From assembly GCA_965277835.1 (NCBI GenBank), contig OZ255841.1, forward strand, positions 806,001 through 870,000: a DNA stretch of 64,000 bases. The letters are read 5' to 3'. Shown here in pieces: positions 26,075 to 35,961 of the stretch. Each line of letters opens with the position of its first letter. Positions within the stretch are counted from its first letter, which is position 1. Below the pieces are notes generated by a model, which saw only the letters and a list, made by a program, of their open reading frames with translations, was not told the DNA's origin and made no database searches. The position numbers and the translations under genes are program-made. Origin of the DNA: Arcticimaribacter sp965277835 (lineage in GTDB: Bacteria; Bacteroidota; Bacteroidia; Flavobacteriales; Flavobacteriaceae).

Positions 26075-28469
26075 TTCTATTAGATTTAAAGAGATACTAC
26101 CACACTTACTTATTCTTTTTGGTTTTGTTATTATCTCGTTAGCTTTATTTTATCCTGTGCTTAGTGGTAAAAAATTAATCCAATCAGATATTCAGCAATA
26201 TAAAGGAATGTCTAAGCAACTAAAAGAAAGCAGGGAAAATGGGAAAGAATTATATTGGATAGATAATGCCTTTGGAGGTATGCCCACCTATCAACTGGGA
26301 GCAAAATACCCTTTCGATTTCTTAACTCCAATTCATAGGCTTTTCCAAAGCCTACCTCATCCAACTTTCTTAGTGTTTTTATACTTCTTAGGGTGTTATG
26401 TGCTTTTACTCTCAATGCGAATACCAATAAAATATGCCGTTGTTGGAGCCTTAGCATATGGGTTGTCAACCTATCTTTTAATTATTATTCAAGTTGGGCA
26501 TAATACTAAAGCACAAGCCTTAGGGTATTTACCCTTTGTTTTAGCTGGAGTACAATTAATCTTTAGGGGTAAATATTTTTGGGGGTTTGCATTGAGCACA
26601 CTTGCAATAGGGCTTCAAATTAGGGCAAACCACTATCAAATGACCTACTACTTGCTTTTATTGCTACTGATTTTTGGTTTAGTTCAATTTTGGGTCTATT
26701 ATAAAAAAGGTACCCTTATAGATTTATTTAAAAAAGCAGGTATTTTTATTGCTGCAGGAATACTAGCTCTTGGTTTAAATGCTACTGCTTTACTAACGAC
26801 TTCGGAATACACCAAATTTAGTACGCGTGGCAAAAGCGAACTTACATTATCTGTTACTGGTGAACCATTAGAAAGCAGAACAGGTTTGTCTTATGATTAT
26901 ATTACAGAATATAGCTATGGGATTTTTGAAAGCTTAAGTTTAATAGCACCAAGGATACAAGGAGGCGGTTCAAGAGAGAATTTGGGTACTACATCAAAAG
27001 CGTATGAATACTTAATAAAACAAGGAGTTAGTCATGGGCAAGCAAAAGAATTTAGTCATAATGTCCCTACTTATTGGGGAAACCAACCCATACTAGAAGC
27101 ACCAGCTTACGTAGGAATCATTGTGATTTTCCTAGCATTATTGTCTTTGTTTTTAGGTTGGTCTTCACAAAAAAGATGGCTGTTTTTCGGAATCATTTTA
27201 TCTCTCGCATTGTCTTGGGGTAAAAACTTCTCGTTTCTTACACAGCTGTTTATAGATTATGTTCCTTTTTATTCCAAATTTAGAGCTGTTTCTTCTATTC
27301 AAGTTATTCTTGAATTTGCTTTTCCAGTTTTAGCCGTTTTAGGGCTTTATGAGTTTTTTGAAGTAAAGAAGAAAGAGCGGATAAAAGCTCTAAAAAATAC
27401 TACGCTATGTTTTGCTATACTGGGAGTGATTTTATTTTTAGTAAAAAGTATATTACCATTTGAAAGCAATATGGATAGCTATTATAGTCAAGTCTTTGGA
27501 CCTGAATTAATGCAACAAATTTATAAGGATAGAAAATCAGTTTATTCTCAAGATGTGTGGAGGCTACTTTTATATGTCGGGGCAATCAGTATTATTTTAT
27601 GGCTATATTTAAAAGAAAAATTCAAAGCTAATTGGGCTCTAGGGCTAATATTTTTATTATTAATTATTGATTTAGGGAGTATTTCAAATAGATATCTCAA
27701 TCGAGATCTTTTCACTTCTAAATCAAGAGCGAATGTACCTTTTATAGCCACCAAAGCAGATTTAGCAATTCAGCGCGATACTAGTCATTATCGGGTTTAT
27801 GAACCTGCTTTACGCTTGGCAGGAGCGAGAACTTCTTATTTCCATAACGCTGTTGGGGGGTATCATGGAGCTAAACCTAGACGCTATGAAGAAATTTTTG
27901 ATTTATTTGAACAAACACGTAGAGAAGAAATTTTAAACATTCTCAATGTAAAGTACATCCTCTATGAATCCGAAGAAGGAGTAAAACCGCTTTTAAATCC
28001 TGAAGCCCTAGGGAATGCTTGGTTTACACAAGAGTTAATTCATACAGAGTCTCCAGACGAGACCTACCAAATGATGTCAACCATAGATTTTTCTAAACAA
28101 ACAGTAACCGAGGATACTAGTGCAAAAGAGTTGAAAACAATGTACAGCTTAGATACATTAGCTAAATTGATTTTAGTTAAAAAAAGTCCAGATTTTCTAC
28201 GTTATGAGAGCAACTCATCTAATGATGGTTTTGCAATTTTTTCAGAAATATATTATCCTTCAGGATGGGAAGCATATATTGACGGCGTACAGCATCGCCA
28301 TTTTAATGTAAATTATATTTTACGAGGTATGTCCATTCCAAAGGGTGAGCATATAATTGAATTTAAGTTTAACCCCCCTTTAATTTCTGTGGGTAGTAAA
28401 ATTCAATTAACAGCTTTTTGCGTGTTCTTAGGCTTATTAGTTTTGGGTATAAAAAAACGTCTTACTTAG
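26058..28469 (+). CDS. YfhO family integral membrane protein
   Basis: 803 residues. About twelve hydrophobic segments are followed by a periplasmic C-terminal region with a last membrane helix (IQLTAFCVFLGLLVLGI). Typical YfhO features: DIQQYKGM and YWIDNAFGGMPTYQLGAKYP near the N-terminus, and in the soluble part RVYEPALRLAGARTSYFHNAVGGYHGAK, NILNVKYILYESE and a final FSEIYYPSGWEAYIDG. YfhO proteins are GT-C-like and are linked to glycosylation of cell-wall or surface polymers in Gram-positives; the role here is unproven. The start overlaps the DUF4834 gene, and the flippase gene follows 3 bases later. Confidence 0.85.
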   Translation: MKKLTDSIRFKEILPHLLILFGFVIISLALFYPVLSGKKLIQSDIQQYKGMSKQLKESRENGKELYWIDNAFGGMPTYQLGAKYPFDFLTPIHRLFQSLPHPTFLVFLYFLGCYVLLLSMRIPIKYAVVGALAYGLSTYLLIIIQVGHNTKAQALGYLPFVLAGVQLIFRGKYFWGFALSTLAIGLQIRANHYQMTYYLLLLLLIFGLVQFWVYYKKGTLIDLFKKAGIFIAAGILALGLNATALLTTSEYTKFSTRGKSELTLSVTGEPLESRTGLSYDYITEYSYGIFESLSLIAPRIQGGGSRENLGTTSKAYEYLIKQGVSHGQAKEFSHNVPTYWGNQPILEAPAYVGIIVIFLALLSLFLGWSSQKRWLFFGIILSLALSWGKNFSFLTQLFIDYVPFYSKFRAVSSIQVILEFAFPVLAVLGLYEFFEVKKKERIKALKNTTLCFAILGVILFLVKSILPFESNMDSYYSQVFGPELMQQIYKDRKSVYSQDVWRLLLYVGAISIILWLYLKEKFKANWALGLIFLLLIIDLGSISNRYLNRDLFTSKSRANVPFIATKADLAIQRDTSHYRVYEPALRLAGARTSYFHNAVGGYHGAKPRRYEEIFDLFEQTRREEILNILNVKYILYESEEGVKPLLNPEALGNAWFTQELIHTESPDETYQMMSTIDFSKQTVTEDTSAKELKTMYSLDTLAKLILVKKSPDFLRYESNSSNDGFAIFSEIYYPSGWEAYIDGVQHRHFNVNYILRGMSIPKGEHIIEFKFNPPLISVGSKIQLTAFCVFLGLLVLGIKKRLT

Positions 28470-28472
28470 TAT

Positions 28473-29951
28473 ATGGGAATTATTGCGCGCCAATCTTTTT
28501 ATAATGTACTTAGCACTTTATTTGCTTTTGCATTGGGTGGGCTTAATACTGTTATTTTTTATCCGCGTATTTTAGGTCCAGAGTTCCACGGTTTAATCGG
28601 TGCCTTATTAGCAAATTCAAATATTATTCAACCCATATTCTCTTATGGCATACAGTTCACTATTATTAAATATTATTCCTCTTGTCATAACAAACGTGAA
28701 CGAGATAATCTATTGATATTTTCTATATTACTTCCTCTTATTGTTATTCTTTTATTAGCCATATTAATCTATAGGTTTGACGGTATTAAAGACCTCATTT
28801 TTTCAGATAACTCACCAGTAAAAGATTACATCTTTCTAATTTTTAATGTTGCTATTGCTACTGCATATTTTGAAATTTTTTATAGCTGGCTTCGTATTCA
28901 AAAGAAAACAGTTATAGGCAATTTTCTAAAAGAAGTATATCAGCGTATAATGATAACCGTTTTACTAATACTATATTTAGTTTCTTGGATTGACTTTGAC
29001 AGTTTTATATATGCATTAATTATCGGTTATTACTTAAGGCTTCTTTTAGTTTTGTCGTATGCGCTATGGGTTTATACACCTCAAGTCAACTGGGAACTAC
29101 CTTCGAACTTTAAAACGTTGCTCCGTTATTGCAGCTATATTTTTTTAACAGGATTTTCTGCTAGTATCATTTTAGACTTGGATAAGTCTATGATTGAACA
29201 ACTACTCAATCCCGAGTTAGTTTCATTTTATATGGTTGCAATTTTTATTGCGGCAGTAATCGATACTCCCTCAAGAGCAATGAACCAAATTATTAGTCCA
29301 TTGGTTGCCGAGTCGTTAAACGCCAATAACTACGATAGGTTAAAAGAGTTATTGAAAAAAAGCTCGTTAAATTTACTCTTAATATCTGGCTTACTTTTTA
29401 TTTTAATCAACGTTAATTTAGATGCTATCTACGAGTTAATAGAGTCTCTAAACAATAAAAAGGGATATGCTTTAGGGATACCAATTATTTTGTTTATTTC
29501 TATTTCAAAATTATTTTCAGCATCATTAGGGTGCCTAAATAATATTATTACCAATTCAAAGTACTACCGTTATCTCTTGTTTTTTTCAATTAGTGCGGCA
29601 TCTTTAGCTGTTTTTCTCAATTTTAAACTTATACAAACATATGGTTTTATTGGTGCTGCTATTGCCACATTGGTTGTCGTAAGTCTTTTTAACTTTTTAA
29701 AGATTATATTAGTTTACTTCAAATATAATATTCAACCATTTGGAGTGAAATCACTTCAAGTACTAATATTAATTGCTGTTCTATTTGTGGCTTTCAAAAA
29801 TATTAGATTGGAGTATAATCCATATATTTCTATTATTGTAAAATCAATTCTAGTCAGTTCTATTTATATCGCGCTCAGTTATTTTTTCGGTTTATCGTCT
29901 GAAGTTAACCGCGTAATTAAAAAGTTCTTTAAAAAAGTAACAGCCTCCTAA
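28473..29951 (+). CDS. Polysaccharide flippase (Wzx/MATE-like)
   Basis: 492 residues with 12-14 hydrophobic segments. The N-terminus GIIARQSFYNVLSTLFAFALGGLNTVIFYPRILGPEFHG is typical of oligosaccharide-lipid flippases (MATE/Wzx fold). It follows YfhO by 3 bases and the pair with DUF4834 forms an operon. By inference it moves a lipid-linked glycan across the inner membrane; which glycan cannot be read. Its last 15 bases form one arm of a hairpin that also serves uvrA on the other strand. Confidence 0.82.
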   Translation: MGIIARQSFYNVLSTLFAFALGGLNTVIFYPRILGPEFHGLIGALLANSNIIQPIFSYGIQFTIIKYYSSCHNKRERDNLLIFSILLPLIVILLLAILIYRFDGIKDLIFSDNSPVKDYIFLIFNVAIATAYFEIFYSWLRIQKKTVIGNFLKEVYQRIMITVLLILYLVSWIDFDSFIYALIIGYYLRLLLVLSYALWVYTPQVNWELPSNFKTLLRYCSYIFLTGFSASIILDLDKSMIEQLLNPELVSFYMVAIFIAAVIDTPSRAMNQIISPLVAESLNANNYDRLKELLKKSSLNLLLISGLLFILINVNLDAIYELIESLNNKKGYALGIPIILFISISKLFSASLGCLNNIITNSKYYRYLLFFSISAASLAVFLNFKLIQTYGFIGAAIATLVVVSLFNFLKIILVYFKYNIQPFGVKSLQVLILIAVLFVAFKNIRLEYNPYISIIVKSILVSSIYIALSYFFGLSSEVNRVIKKFFKKVTAS

Positions 29952-29969
29952 AGTTTAGAAGGCTGTTAC
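29937..29969 (-). terminator. Bidirectional hairpin between flippase and uvrA
   Basis: Arms GTAACAGCCT (29937-29946) and AGGCTGTTAC (29960-29969) with an inner CTAAA/TTTAG. On the minus strand it is followed by six T, so it ends uvrA transcription. It also covers the flippase stop codon. Confidence 0.7.
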
Positions 29970-30069
29970 CACAAAATAACTAAAAAGCAATATTTATGAA
30001 ATTAAACAAACTCGTTTAGTTAATATTCAATTATTAAGCCAAACAAATATTTGAGTTGTTAAAATTTTG

Positions 30070-32856
30070 TTAAGACGTTTTTAATTTTTTAGCTAGGTGC
30101 TTTCCTGTATAAGACTCTTTTATTTTTACTATTTCTTCTGGCGTGCCTTCTCCAATTAGCTTTCCGCCTTTCTCTCCGCCCTCTGGACCTAGGTCAATTA
30201 TATGGTCTGCGCACTTAATTAAATCAACATTATGTTCAACTACTACTAAAGAATGTCCCTTTTCAAGCAACGCTTCAAACGAAGTCAATAATTTTTGAAT
30301 ATCATGAAAATGTAAACCTGTAGTCGGTTCATCGAATATGAAAAGTATTTTATTACGATGATCACCTTTACCTATAAACGAAGCGAGTTTAACTCTTTGA
30401 GCCTCTCCTCCCGATAAAGTTGCAGAAGATTGCCCTAAAGTAATATATCCTAAGCCTACTTTTTGAAGCGGAGCTAATTTATTAGCAAGCCTAGCTTGCC
30501 CATGAAGGTTAAAAAAAGTAATAGCATCATCAATGGTTAGCTCTAAAATATTGTCAATAGACTTACCTTCAAATTGAACTTCTCTAACTTCCTTCTTAAA
30601 ACGCTTCCCTTTACAATGTTCGCATTGAAGAACAACATCAGCCATAAATTGCATTTCTATAGCTATTGTTCCTTCGCCTTTACAATGTTCACATCGACCC
30701 CCATCAATATTAAATGAAAAATGTTTAGGCTGATAGTTTCTTGCTTTAGCTAATTGTTGGCTAGAAAATAAAGCTCGAATATCATCATAGGCTTTAATAT
30801 ATGTAACTGGATTAGAGCGAGAAGAACGTCCAATAGGATTCTGATCTATAAATTCTACATTCTTAATCGAATCATAATCTCCTTCTAAAGTTGTGAATTG
30901 CCCTGGTTTCTCTGTAAATATGCCAAGCTCTCTTTGAAGTGCGGGATAAAGTATTTTTTTTACTAAAGTACTTTTTCCACTCCCTGATACTCCAGTAACT
31001 ACTGTCATTGTATTTAAAGGAAAATGTGCTGTAATATTCTGTAAATTATTCTCTCTTGCTCCTACTACTGAAATTCTTTTTGAGCTTGATTTTCTGATTT
31101 CAGGAACCTTTATACTTAATTTACCTGTAAGATATTGGGCGGTTAAAGAAGACGATTTTAATATGTTTTGCATTGTCCCCTGAGCGACTACTTCACCTCC
31201 CAATGTCCCAGCCTCTGGACCTATATCAATTATTCTATCTGCCGCTTGCATTATTTCCTCATCGTGTTCTACAACAATAACTGTATTCCCTAAATCTTTA
31301 AGCTGTTTAAGTATGCCAATTAATCTTTCATTATCTCGTGGATGTAATCCAATGCTTGGTTCATCTAAAATATACATAGACCCTACTAAACTACTGCCAA
31401 GAGATGTAGCAAGGTTAATTCGTTGTGATTCGCCTCCCGATAGAGTATTTGATTTTCGATTAAGAGTAAGATACCCTAAGCCCACATTCTTTATGAAGTT
31501 TAGTCTATTCTTAATTTCAATTAATAATCTATCTGCAATTTCTTTTTGTTGCTTAGAAAGTTTTACTTGCTCAAAAAAATCAAGGAGGTCATCTAGCGAC
31601 GTATCTACTAAATCGACTATACTTTTACCGTCTATTTTTACATAAGAGGCTTCTGGTCTTAAACGTTTACCATTGCAGACATTACAAAATGTTTTACCTC
31701 TGTACCTAGATAATAACACTCGGTTTTGAATTTTATGGTTTTTCGATTCAATCTTTTTGAAAAAAGAGTGTAAGCCTGTAAAATACTGGTTACCAGTCCA
31801 TAAAAGCTCTTTTTGCGCATTTGTTAATTTATAGTATGGTTTATGAATTGGAAATTTGAATTGATACGCATTATCAATTAATTTCTTCTGAAATTTACTC
31901 ATGCTTTCTCCTCGCCAAGGAGCAATAGCCTCTTCATAAACCGATAAAGCCGTGTTTGGAATTACTAACTCGGGGTCTATACCTATAATATCGCCATAGC
32001 CTTCGCATTTTGGACAGGCTCCAAAAGGGTTATTAAAACTAAATAAATGAACATTAGGGGTTAAAAAATTAATGCCATCTAATTCAAAATTACTCGAAAA
32101 TGTTTTTCGGTTTTCCCCATTAGCAGAAATAACTGAGCAACTACCGTTCCCTTCAAAAAAAGCTATTTCTATGGCATCTGATAGTCGGTTTCTAAAGTCA
32201 TCGTTTTTAGTAAGGACAACCCTGTCTACTATTAATTCAAATTTTTCGGGAGGGTGACTTACTACATCTTCTAAACGTTGTATTTTTCCATCGCTATAAA
32301 TTCGGGCAAAACCTTGTTGAATTAATATTTTAATAACGTCTTCTTGACTTCTATTTTGAGTGTTCGATATTTTGGTTAACAATAATAATTTACTGTTCTC
32401 TTCCAAAGAGAATATATAATCTACTACATCAGTAACACCATCTTTCTTTACAACTTGATTTGATACCGGAGAATAAGTCTTTCCTATTCGTGCATATAAA
32501 AGTTTAAGATAATCATATATTTCTGTTTTTGTACCTACTGTAGAGCGGGGGTTAGACGTGTTTACTTTCTGTTCAATTGCTATTGCTGGTGCTATTCCTT
32601 TAATTAGTCTAACATTGGGTTTGTTCAATCGCCCCATAAATTGACGTGCATAAGAAGAAAGACTTTCGACATATCGGCGTTGTCCTTCTGCATAAAGCGT
32701 ATCAAACGCTAAAGATGATTTCCCAGAACCTGACAAGCCCGTAATTACGGTAAACTTGTTACGCTCAATAGCTACATCAATATTTTTGAGATTATGAAGT
32801 TGTGCACCTAATATTATAATATGATGCTTAGAATCTAACTTTTCTACATCTGTCAT
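30070..32856 (-). CDS. uvrA: UvrABC excision nuclease subunit A
   Basis: 928 residues. Damage-recognition ATPase of nucleotide excision repair. Two ABC ATPase halves are visible: Walker A GLSGSGKSS and GVSGSGKST, and signature motifs TLSGGESQRINLA and TLSGGEAQRVKLA with FDEPTTGLH. Zinc-finger pairs are present: CPKC/CNVC in the first half and CEHCKGEG...CEHCKGKRF in the second. The UvrB-binding region is present (about residues 120-240). Length is normal. Divergent from the sigma-factor gene with about 240 bp between; no SOS-like operator was recognised. Confidence 0.97.
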   Translation of the reverse strand: MTDVEKLDSKHHIIILGAQLHNLKNIDVAIERNKFTVITGLSGSGKSSLAFDTLYAEGQRRYVESLSSYARQFMGRLNKPNVRLIKGIAPAIAIEQKVNTSNPRSTVGTKTEIYDYLKLLYARIGKTYSPVSNQVVKKDGVTDVVDYIFSLEENSKLLLLTKISNTQNRSQEDVIKILIQQGFARIYSDGKIQRLEDVVSHPPEKFELIVDRVVLTKNDDFRNRLSDAIEIAFFEGNGSCSVISANGENRKTFSSNFELDGINFLTPNVHLFSFNNPFGACPKCEGYGDIIGIDPELVIPNTALSVYEEAIAPWRGESMSKFQKKLIDNAYQFKFPIHKPYYKLTNAQKELLWTGNQYFTGLHSFFKKIESKNHKIQNRVLLSRYRGKTFCNVCNGKRLRPEASYVKIDGKSIVDLVDTSLDDLLDFFEQVKLSKQQKEIADRLLIEIKNRLNFIKNVGLGYLTLNRKSNTLSGGESQRINLATSLGSSLVGSMYILDEPSIGLHPRDNERLIGILKQLKDLGNTVIVVEHDEEIMQAADRIIDIGPEAGTLGGEVVAQGTMQNILKSSSLTAQYLTGKLSIKVPEIRKSSSKRISVVGARENNLQNITAHFPLNTMTVVTGVSGSGKSTLVKKILYPALQRELGIFTEKPGQFTTLEGDYDSIKNVEFIDQNPIGRSSRSNPVTYIKAYDDIRALFSSQQLAKARNYQPKHFSFNIDGGRCEHCKGEGTIAIEMQFMADVVLQCEHCKGKRFKKEVREVQFEGKSIDNILELTIDDAITFFNLHGQARLANKLAPLQKVGLGYITLGQSSATLSGGEAQRVKLASFIGKGDHRNKILFIFDEPTTGLHFHDIQKLLTSFEALLEKGHSLVVVEHNVDLIKCADHIIDLGPEGGEKGGKLIGEGTPEEIVKIKESYTGKHLAKKLKTS

Positions 32857-33093
32857 ACAAAAAAAATCAAGAGATAAAGATACAACTTATCTATAACTAT
32901 TTGCTATAAGGTTCAAATCATAATACGGGTTTAATTTTAATATAATTTATAAGTCAACTACTAAATTTATCTTTTATAAATGTTGCTTTATTAAAATAAT
33001 ATTTATATGTTTGTTATCTAAATTAAGGCGTATACAACAATTCTACTTTTAAATGTAACGATTAACCCACACCATTATAGGTGTTTTAAAAGT

Positions 33094-33690
33094 ATGTATA
33101 TGTCAGTTTCTACCATTAAATTATCGGATGCTATACTTGTAGATAAGTATATTAAAGGTGATGAAAAATCACTTTCTATTCTCATTGAACGTCATAAACT
33201 AAAGATTTACAACTTTATTTATTCTAAAGTCTTTGACCATGAAATCTCAGAAGATATTTTCCAAGACACCTTTATTAAAGTTATCAAAACTCTTAAAGGC
33301 AAGCTATACGAAGAAAAAGGAAAATTTCTACCATGGGTTATGCGGATTTCTCATAATCTAGTAATTGATCATTTCAGAAAAGGCAATCGAATTCCTACAA
33401 TTGAAATAAAGAACGACTTTGATGTCTTTCAGACTATAAACGATGAAGCTCCAAATGTTGAGAACACAATGATTGATTTACAAGTTGCAAATGATTTACG
33501 TAAACTAATTACGGAGTTACCAAATAACCAACGCGAAGTTCTAATAATGCGTCTATATAAAGACATGAGCTTTAAAGAGATTGCACAAAATACTGGAGTT
33601 AGTATCAATACTGCTTTAGGACGTATGCGATATGCGGTAATAAATATTAGAAAACTTATTGAAGACAATCAAATAGTTTTGTCTGCCTAA
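33094..33690 (+). CDS. ECF-type RNA polymerase sigma factor
   Basis: 198 residues. Sigma region 2 (LIERHKLKIYNFIYSKVFDHEISEDIFQDTFIKVIK) and region 4 (LPNNQREVLIMRLYKDMSFKEIAQNTGVSINTALGRMRYA) are clear. Two in-frame ATGs (33094, 33100) are possible. No anti-sigma factor with a transmembrane segment follows; instead a 44-residue gene lies 48 bases downstream. Sigma factors of this short type in flavobacteria often act with stress or surface regulons, but the target promoters are unknown. A short ACACC/GGTGT inverted repeat (33069-33084) lies just upstream. Confidence 0.9.
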   Translation: MYMSVSTIKLSDAILVDKYIKGDEKSLSILIERHKLKIYNFIYSKVFDHEISEDIFQDTFIKVIKTLKGKLYEEKGKFLPWVMRISHNLVIDHFRKGNRIPTIEIKNDFDVFQTINDEAPNVENTMIDLQVANDLRKLITELPNNQREVLIMRLYKDMSFKEIAQNTGVSINTALGRMRYAVINIRKLIEDNQIVLSA

Positions 33691-33738
33691 TATACTTTTT
33701 CTGCTTTTTTGCCGTTATATGTTTGCAGTAAATTACTT

Positions 33739-33873
33739 ATGGCAAAAAGCGATCTCAAAAAGAAAGTCTCTAATACCAAGAATAGACCTAGCGAATTGGT
33801 AATTAATCGGATTATAGCTTTTTCAAAATCCTATAAAGTAAAAAATACCCGTAATACATCTAAAGAAAACTAA
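33739..33873 (+). CDS. 44-residue basic small protein downstream of the sigma factor
   Basis: ATG 33739 to TAA 33873; 44 residues, very basic (12 Lys, 3 Arg). It opens MAKSDLKKKVSNTKNRPSEL and then has a short amphipathic helix (VINRIIAFSKSYKVK). It begins 48 bases after the sigma-factor stop on the same strand, so it is likely co-transcribed. I recall similar small ORFs after sigma factors in other Flavobacteriaceae, but cannot verify this. No domain is recognised; an anti-sigma or sigma-partner role is only a suggestion. Confidence 0.6.
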   Translation: MAKSDLKKKVSNTKNRPSELVINRIIAFSKSYKVKNTRNTSKEN

Positions 33874-33989
33874 AGTTAAAACACGTAATTAAACTTTAAG
33901 TTACTCTCCATTTGCTTCTAGTAAATTAATACTGGTTTTTTTATTTATATTTACATCTTTAAACACTAAAATAATATACAAATATAAAA

Positions 33990-35825
33990 ATGGCGAAAAA
34001 TAGTTTTTTTGATTTCAATTTTAAACATCTCAAAGGAGATTTGTTTGGCGGTCTTACCGCTGGTATCGTTGCTCTTCCTCTTGCATTAGCTTTTGGTGTT
34101 AGCTCTGGATTAGGTCCAAGTGCTGGGTTATATGGAGCAATATTTTTAAGTTTCTTTGCTGCATTTTTTGGAGGAACAGCAACTCAAATATCTGGACCTA
34201 CGGCTCCTATGACCGCAGTAAGTATGGTCTTTATAGCCGAAATTCTTTCTAATTTTGAAGGCAATGTTGAAAAAGCATTACCCACAATAATTTTTGTCTT
34301 TCTATTGGCTGGGATAGTTCAAATTGGAATAGGTCTTGTTGGTTTAGGAAAATATATTAGATATATCCCCTACCCTGTTGTGTCAGGATTTATGACTGCT
34401 ATTGGAGTAATTATTCTAATTACACAAATTGCTCCTTCTCTTGGTTATTACCCTAAAGAAGATGCAGCCTATGTAGAGCAATTTAAACCTCATGCAGAAG
34501 AAATTATTTTAGAAAACATTCTTAAAGATGAAACACAAGAAGGCCTTTTAGTTTTAGAAGACTTTAAAACTACTATAGAAAGAGCCGAAAAAATAACACA
34601 AGAAGATATTGCGGTAGAAACAAAAACACTTGCAGGTAAAAATGCCTCTGGTGTTGTTGGTACCATAAAAATATTCCCCCGAATACTTAAAAGTATTGAT
34701 CTTTTAGAGTTGATGTTAGCTGGTCTAACCATTTTTATAATTTTTGGATTTAAACGCATTACTAACAAAATACCGAGTACTTTAGTTGCCCTATTTGTGG
34801 TTTCAGGAGGAGCAATAGCTTTAGGGCTAGATTATAGACCCATCGCTTCCATTCCTTCTGGGTTACCTATTCCTAAGTCATTCTTAAGCGCTTTGGATAT
34901 AGGCACCTTTAGTAAATACATATTTACGGCAATAACTCTAGCATTTTTGGGTGCTATTGATTCTTTACTTACTTCTGTTGTTGCTGATAATATGACCAAA
35001 ACCGTACATAAACCAAACAAAGAGTTGATTGGACAAGGTATTGGAAATAGTATTGGATCAATATTTGGAGGAATACCTGGCGCTGGAGCAACTATTAGAA
35101 CAGTAGTTAATATAAATGCAGGAGGTAAAACAAAACTTTCTGGTATGATATCGGGTCTCCTTTTATTAGTGATTTTATTAGCACTAGGTCCAATTGCTTC
35201 AAAAATTCCGGCTGCTGTTCTTGCTGGTATACTTATTACTGTAGGAATTGGAGTAATGGATTATAAAGGTCTTAAAGCCATCCCTGCAATGCCTAGAAAT
35301 GAAGTTATCATTTTACTTGTAGTACTATTCCTTTCGGTTACATGGAATTTGGTTTATGCTGTCGGTATAGGCTTAGTTATTGCATCATTAATGTTTATGA
35401 AAAAAATTGGGGATTTAACTAGCGAAAGCCTAAATATAGTTCCTCTATCTAAAGAAAAGAAGTTGCAAGAAGAGGACGAAAAAAACCTCCCTGCAAATCT
35501 AAAAGACGAAGTGTTTATTAAACACATTGATGGCCCCTTATTTTTTGGTTCTACTTCTAAATTCACAGAAATTGCAAAGCAAATACCCAAATCCTCTTCC
35601 ATACTTATTATTAAATTAAATAAAGTTCCATACATAGATCAATCAGGGTTATATGCATTAGAAACTGTATTATTAGATTTAGCCAAACAAAATGTAAAAA
35701 TTCTATTTATAGGTCTAAAAAGACAACCTAAATACATGATGGAGCGTATTGATATCATTCCAGATTTGGTTTCAAAAGATCGAATATTTAAAAATTTAGA
35801 TTCCTGCATTAAAAGTTTATCATGA
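33990..35825 (+). CDS. SulP family anion transporter with STAS domain
   Basis: 611 residues. About 11-12 transmembrane segments with the SulP N-terminus (LFGGLTAGIVALPLALAFGVSSG), the conserved GPTAPM and GGIPGAGATIRTVVNINAGG motifs, and a C-terminal cytoplasmic STAS domain (about residues 505-608; LDQSG-like site KVPYIDQSGLYALE). A cytoplasmic insert of about 80 charged residues separates two membrane segments around residues 155-235. The substrate could be sulfate, bicarbonate or another anion; not decided here. A hairpin terminator follows at 35903-35932. Confidence 0.9.
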   Translation: MAKNSFFDFNFKHLKGDLFGGLTAGIVALPLALAFGVSSGLGPSAGLYGAIFLSFFAAFFGGTATQISGPTAPMTAVSMVFIAEILSNFEGNVEKALPTIIFVFLLAGIVQIGIGLVGLGKYIRYIPYPVVSGFMTAIGVIILITQIAPSLGYYPKEDAAYVEQFKPHAEEIILENILKDETQEGLLVLEDFKTTIERAEKITQEDIAVETKTLAGKNASGVVGTIKIFPRILKSIDLLELMLAGLTIFIIFGFKRITNKIPSTLVALFVVSGGAIALGLDYRPIASIPSGLPIPKSFLSALDIGTFSKYIFTAITLAFLGAIDSLLTSVVADNMTKTVHKPNKELIGQGIGNSIGSIFGGIPGAGATIRTVVNINAGGKTKLSGMISGLLLLVILLALGPIASKIPAAVLAGILITVGIGVMDYKGLKAIPAMPRNEVIILLVVLFLSVTWNLVYAVGIGLVIASLMFMKKIGDLTSESLNIVPLSKEKKLQEEDEKNLPANLKDEVFIKHIDGPLFFGSTSKFTEIAKQIPKSSSILIIKLNKVPYIDQSGLYALETVLLDLAKQNVKILFIGLKRQPKYMMERIDIIPDLVSKDRIFKNLDSCIKSLS

Positions 35826-35902
35826 CAGGGCACTAATGGAATCAATGTTTTTTTAGTTAGGTATAATAAATTATACCTGTATTTATCACAATAAATTGTT
35901 TA

Positions 35903-35932
35903 AACCACCTAATGTTAATTACTTAGGTGGTT
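35903..35932 (+). terminator. Terminator after the SulP gene
   Basis: Perfect 10-bp arms AACCACCTAA and TTAGGTGGTT with a 10-base loop, followed by an A/T-rich stretch without a strong T run. A second inverted repeat, 9-bp arms AGGTATAAT/ATTATACCT around two bases, lies at 35859-35878. Confidence 0.5.
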
Positions 35933-35961
35933 AATTATATTATTAAATTAATTCGATAAAC

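Noticed and set aside
35859..35878. Palindrome with 9-bp arms AGGTATAAT/ATTATACCT after the SulP gene
   Set aside because: Noted in the terminator entry; it is AT-rich, lies downstream of a gene and 80 bases before the next start, and I found no second copy to support an operator.
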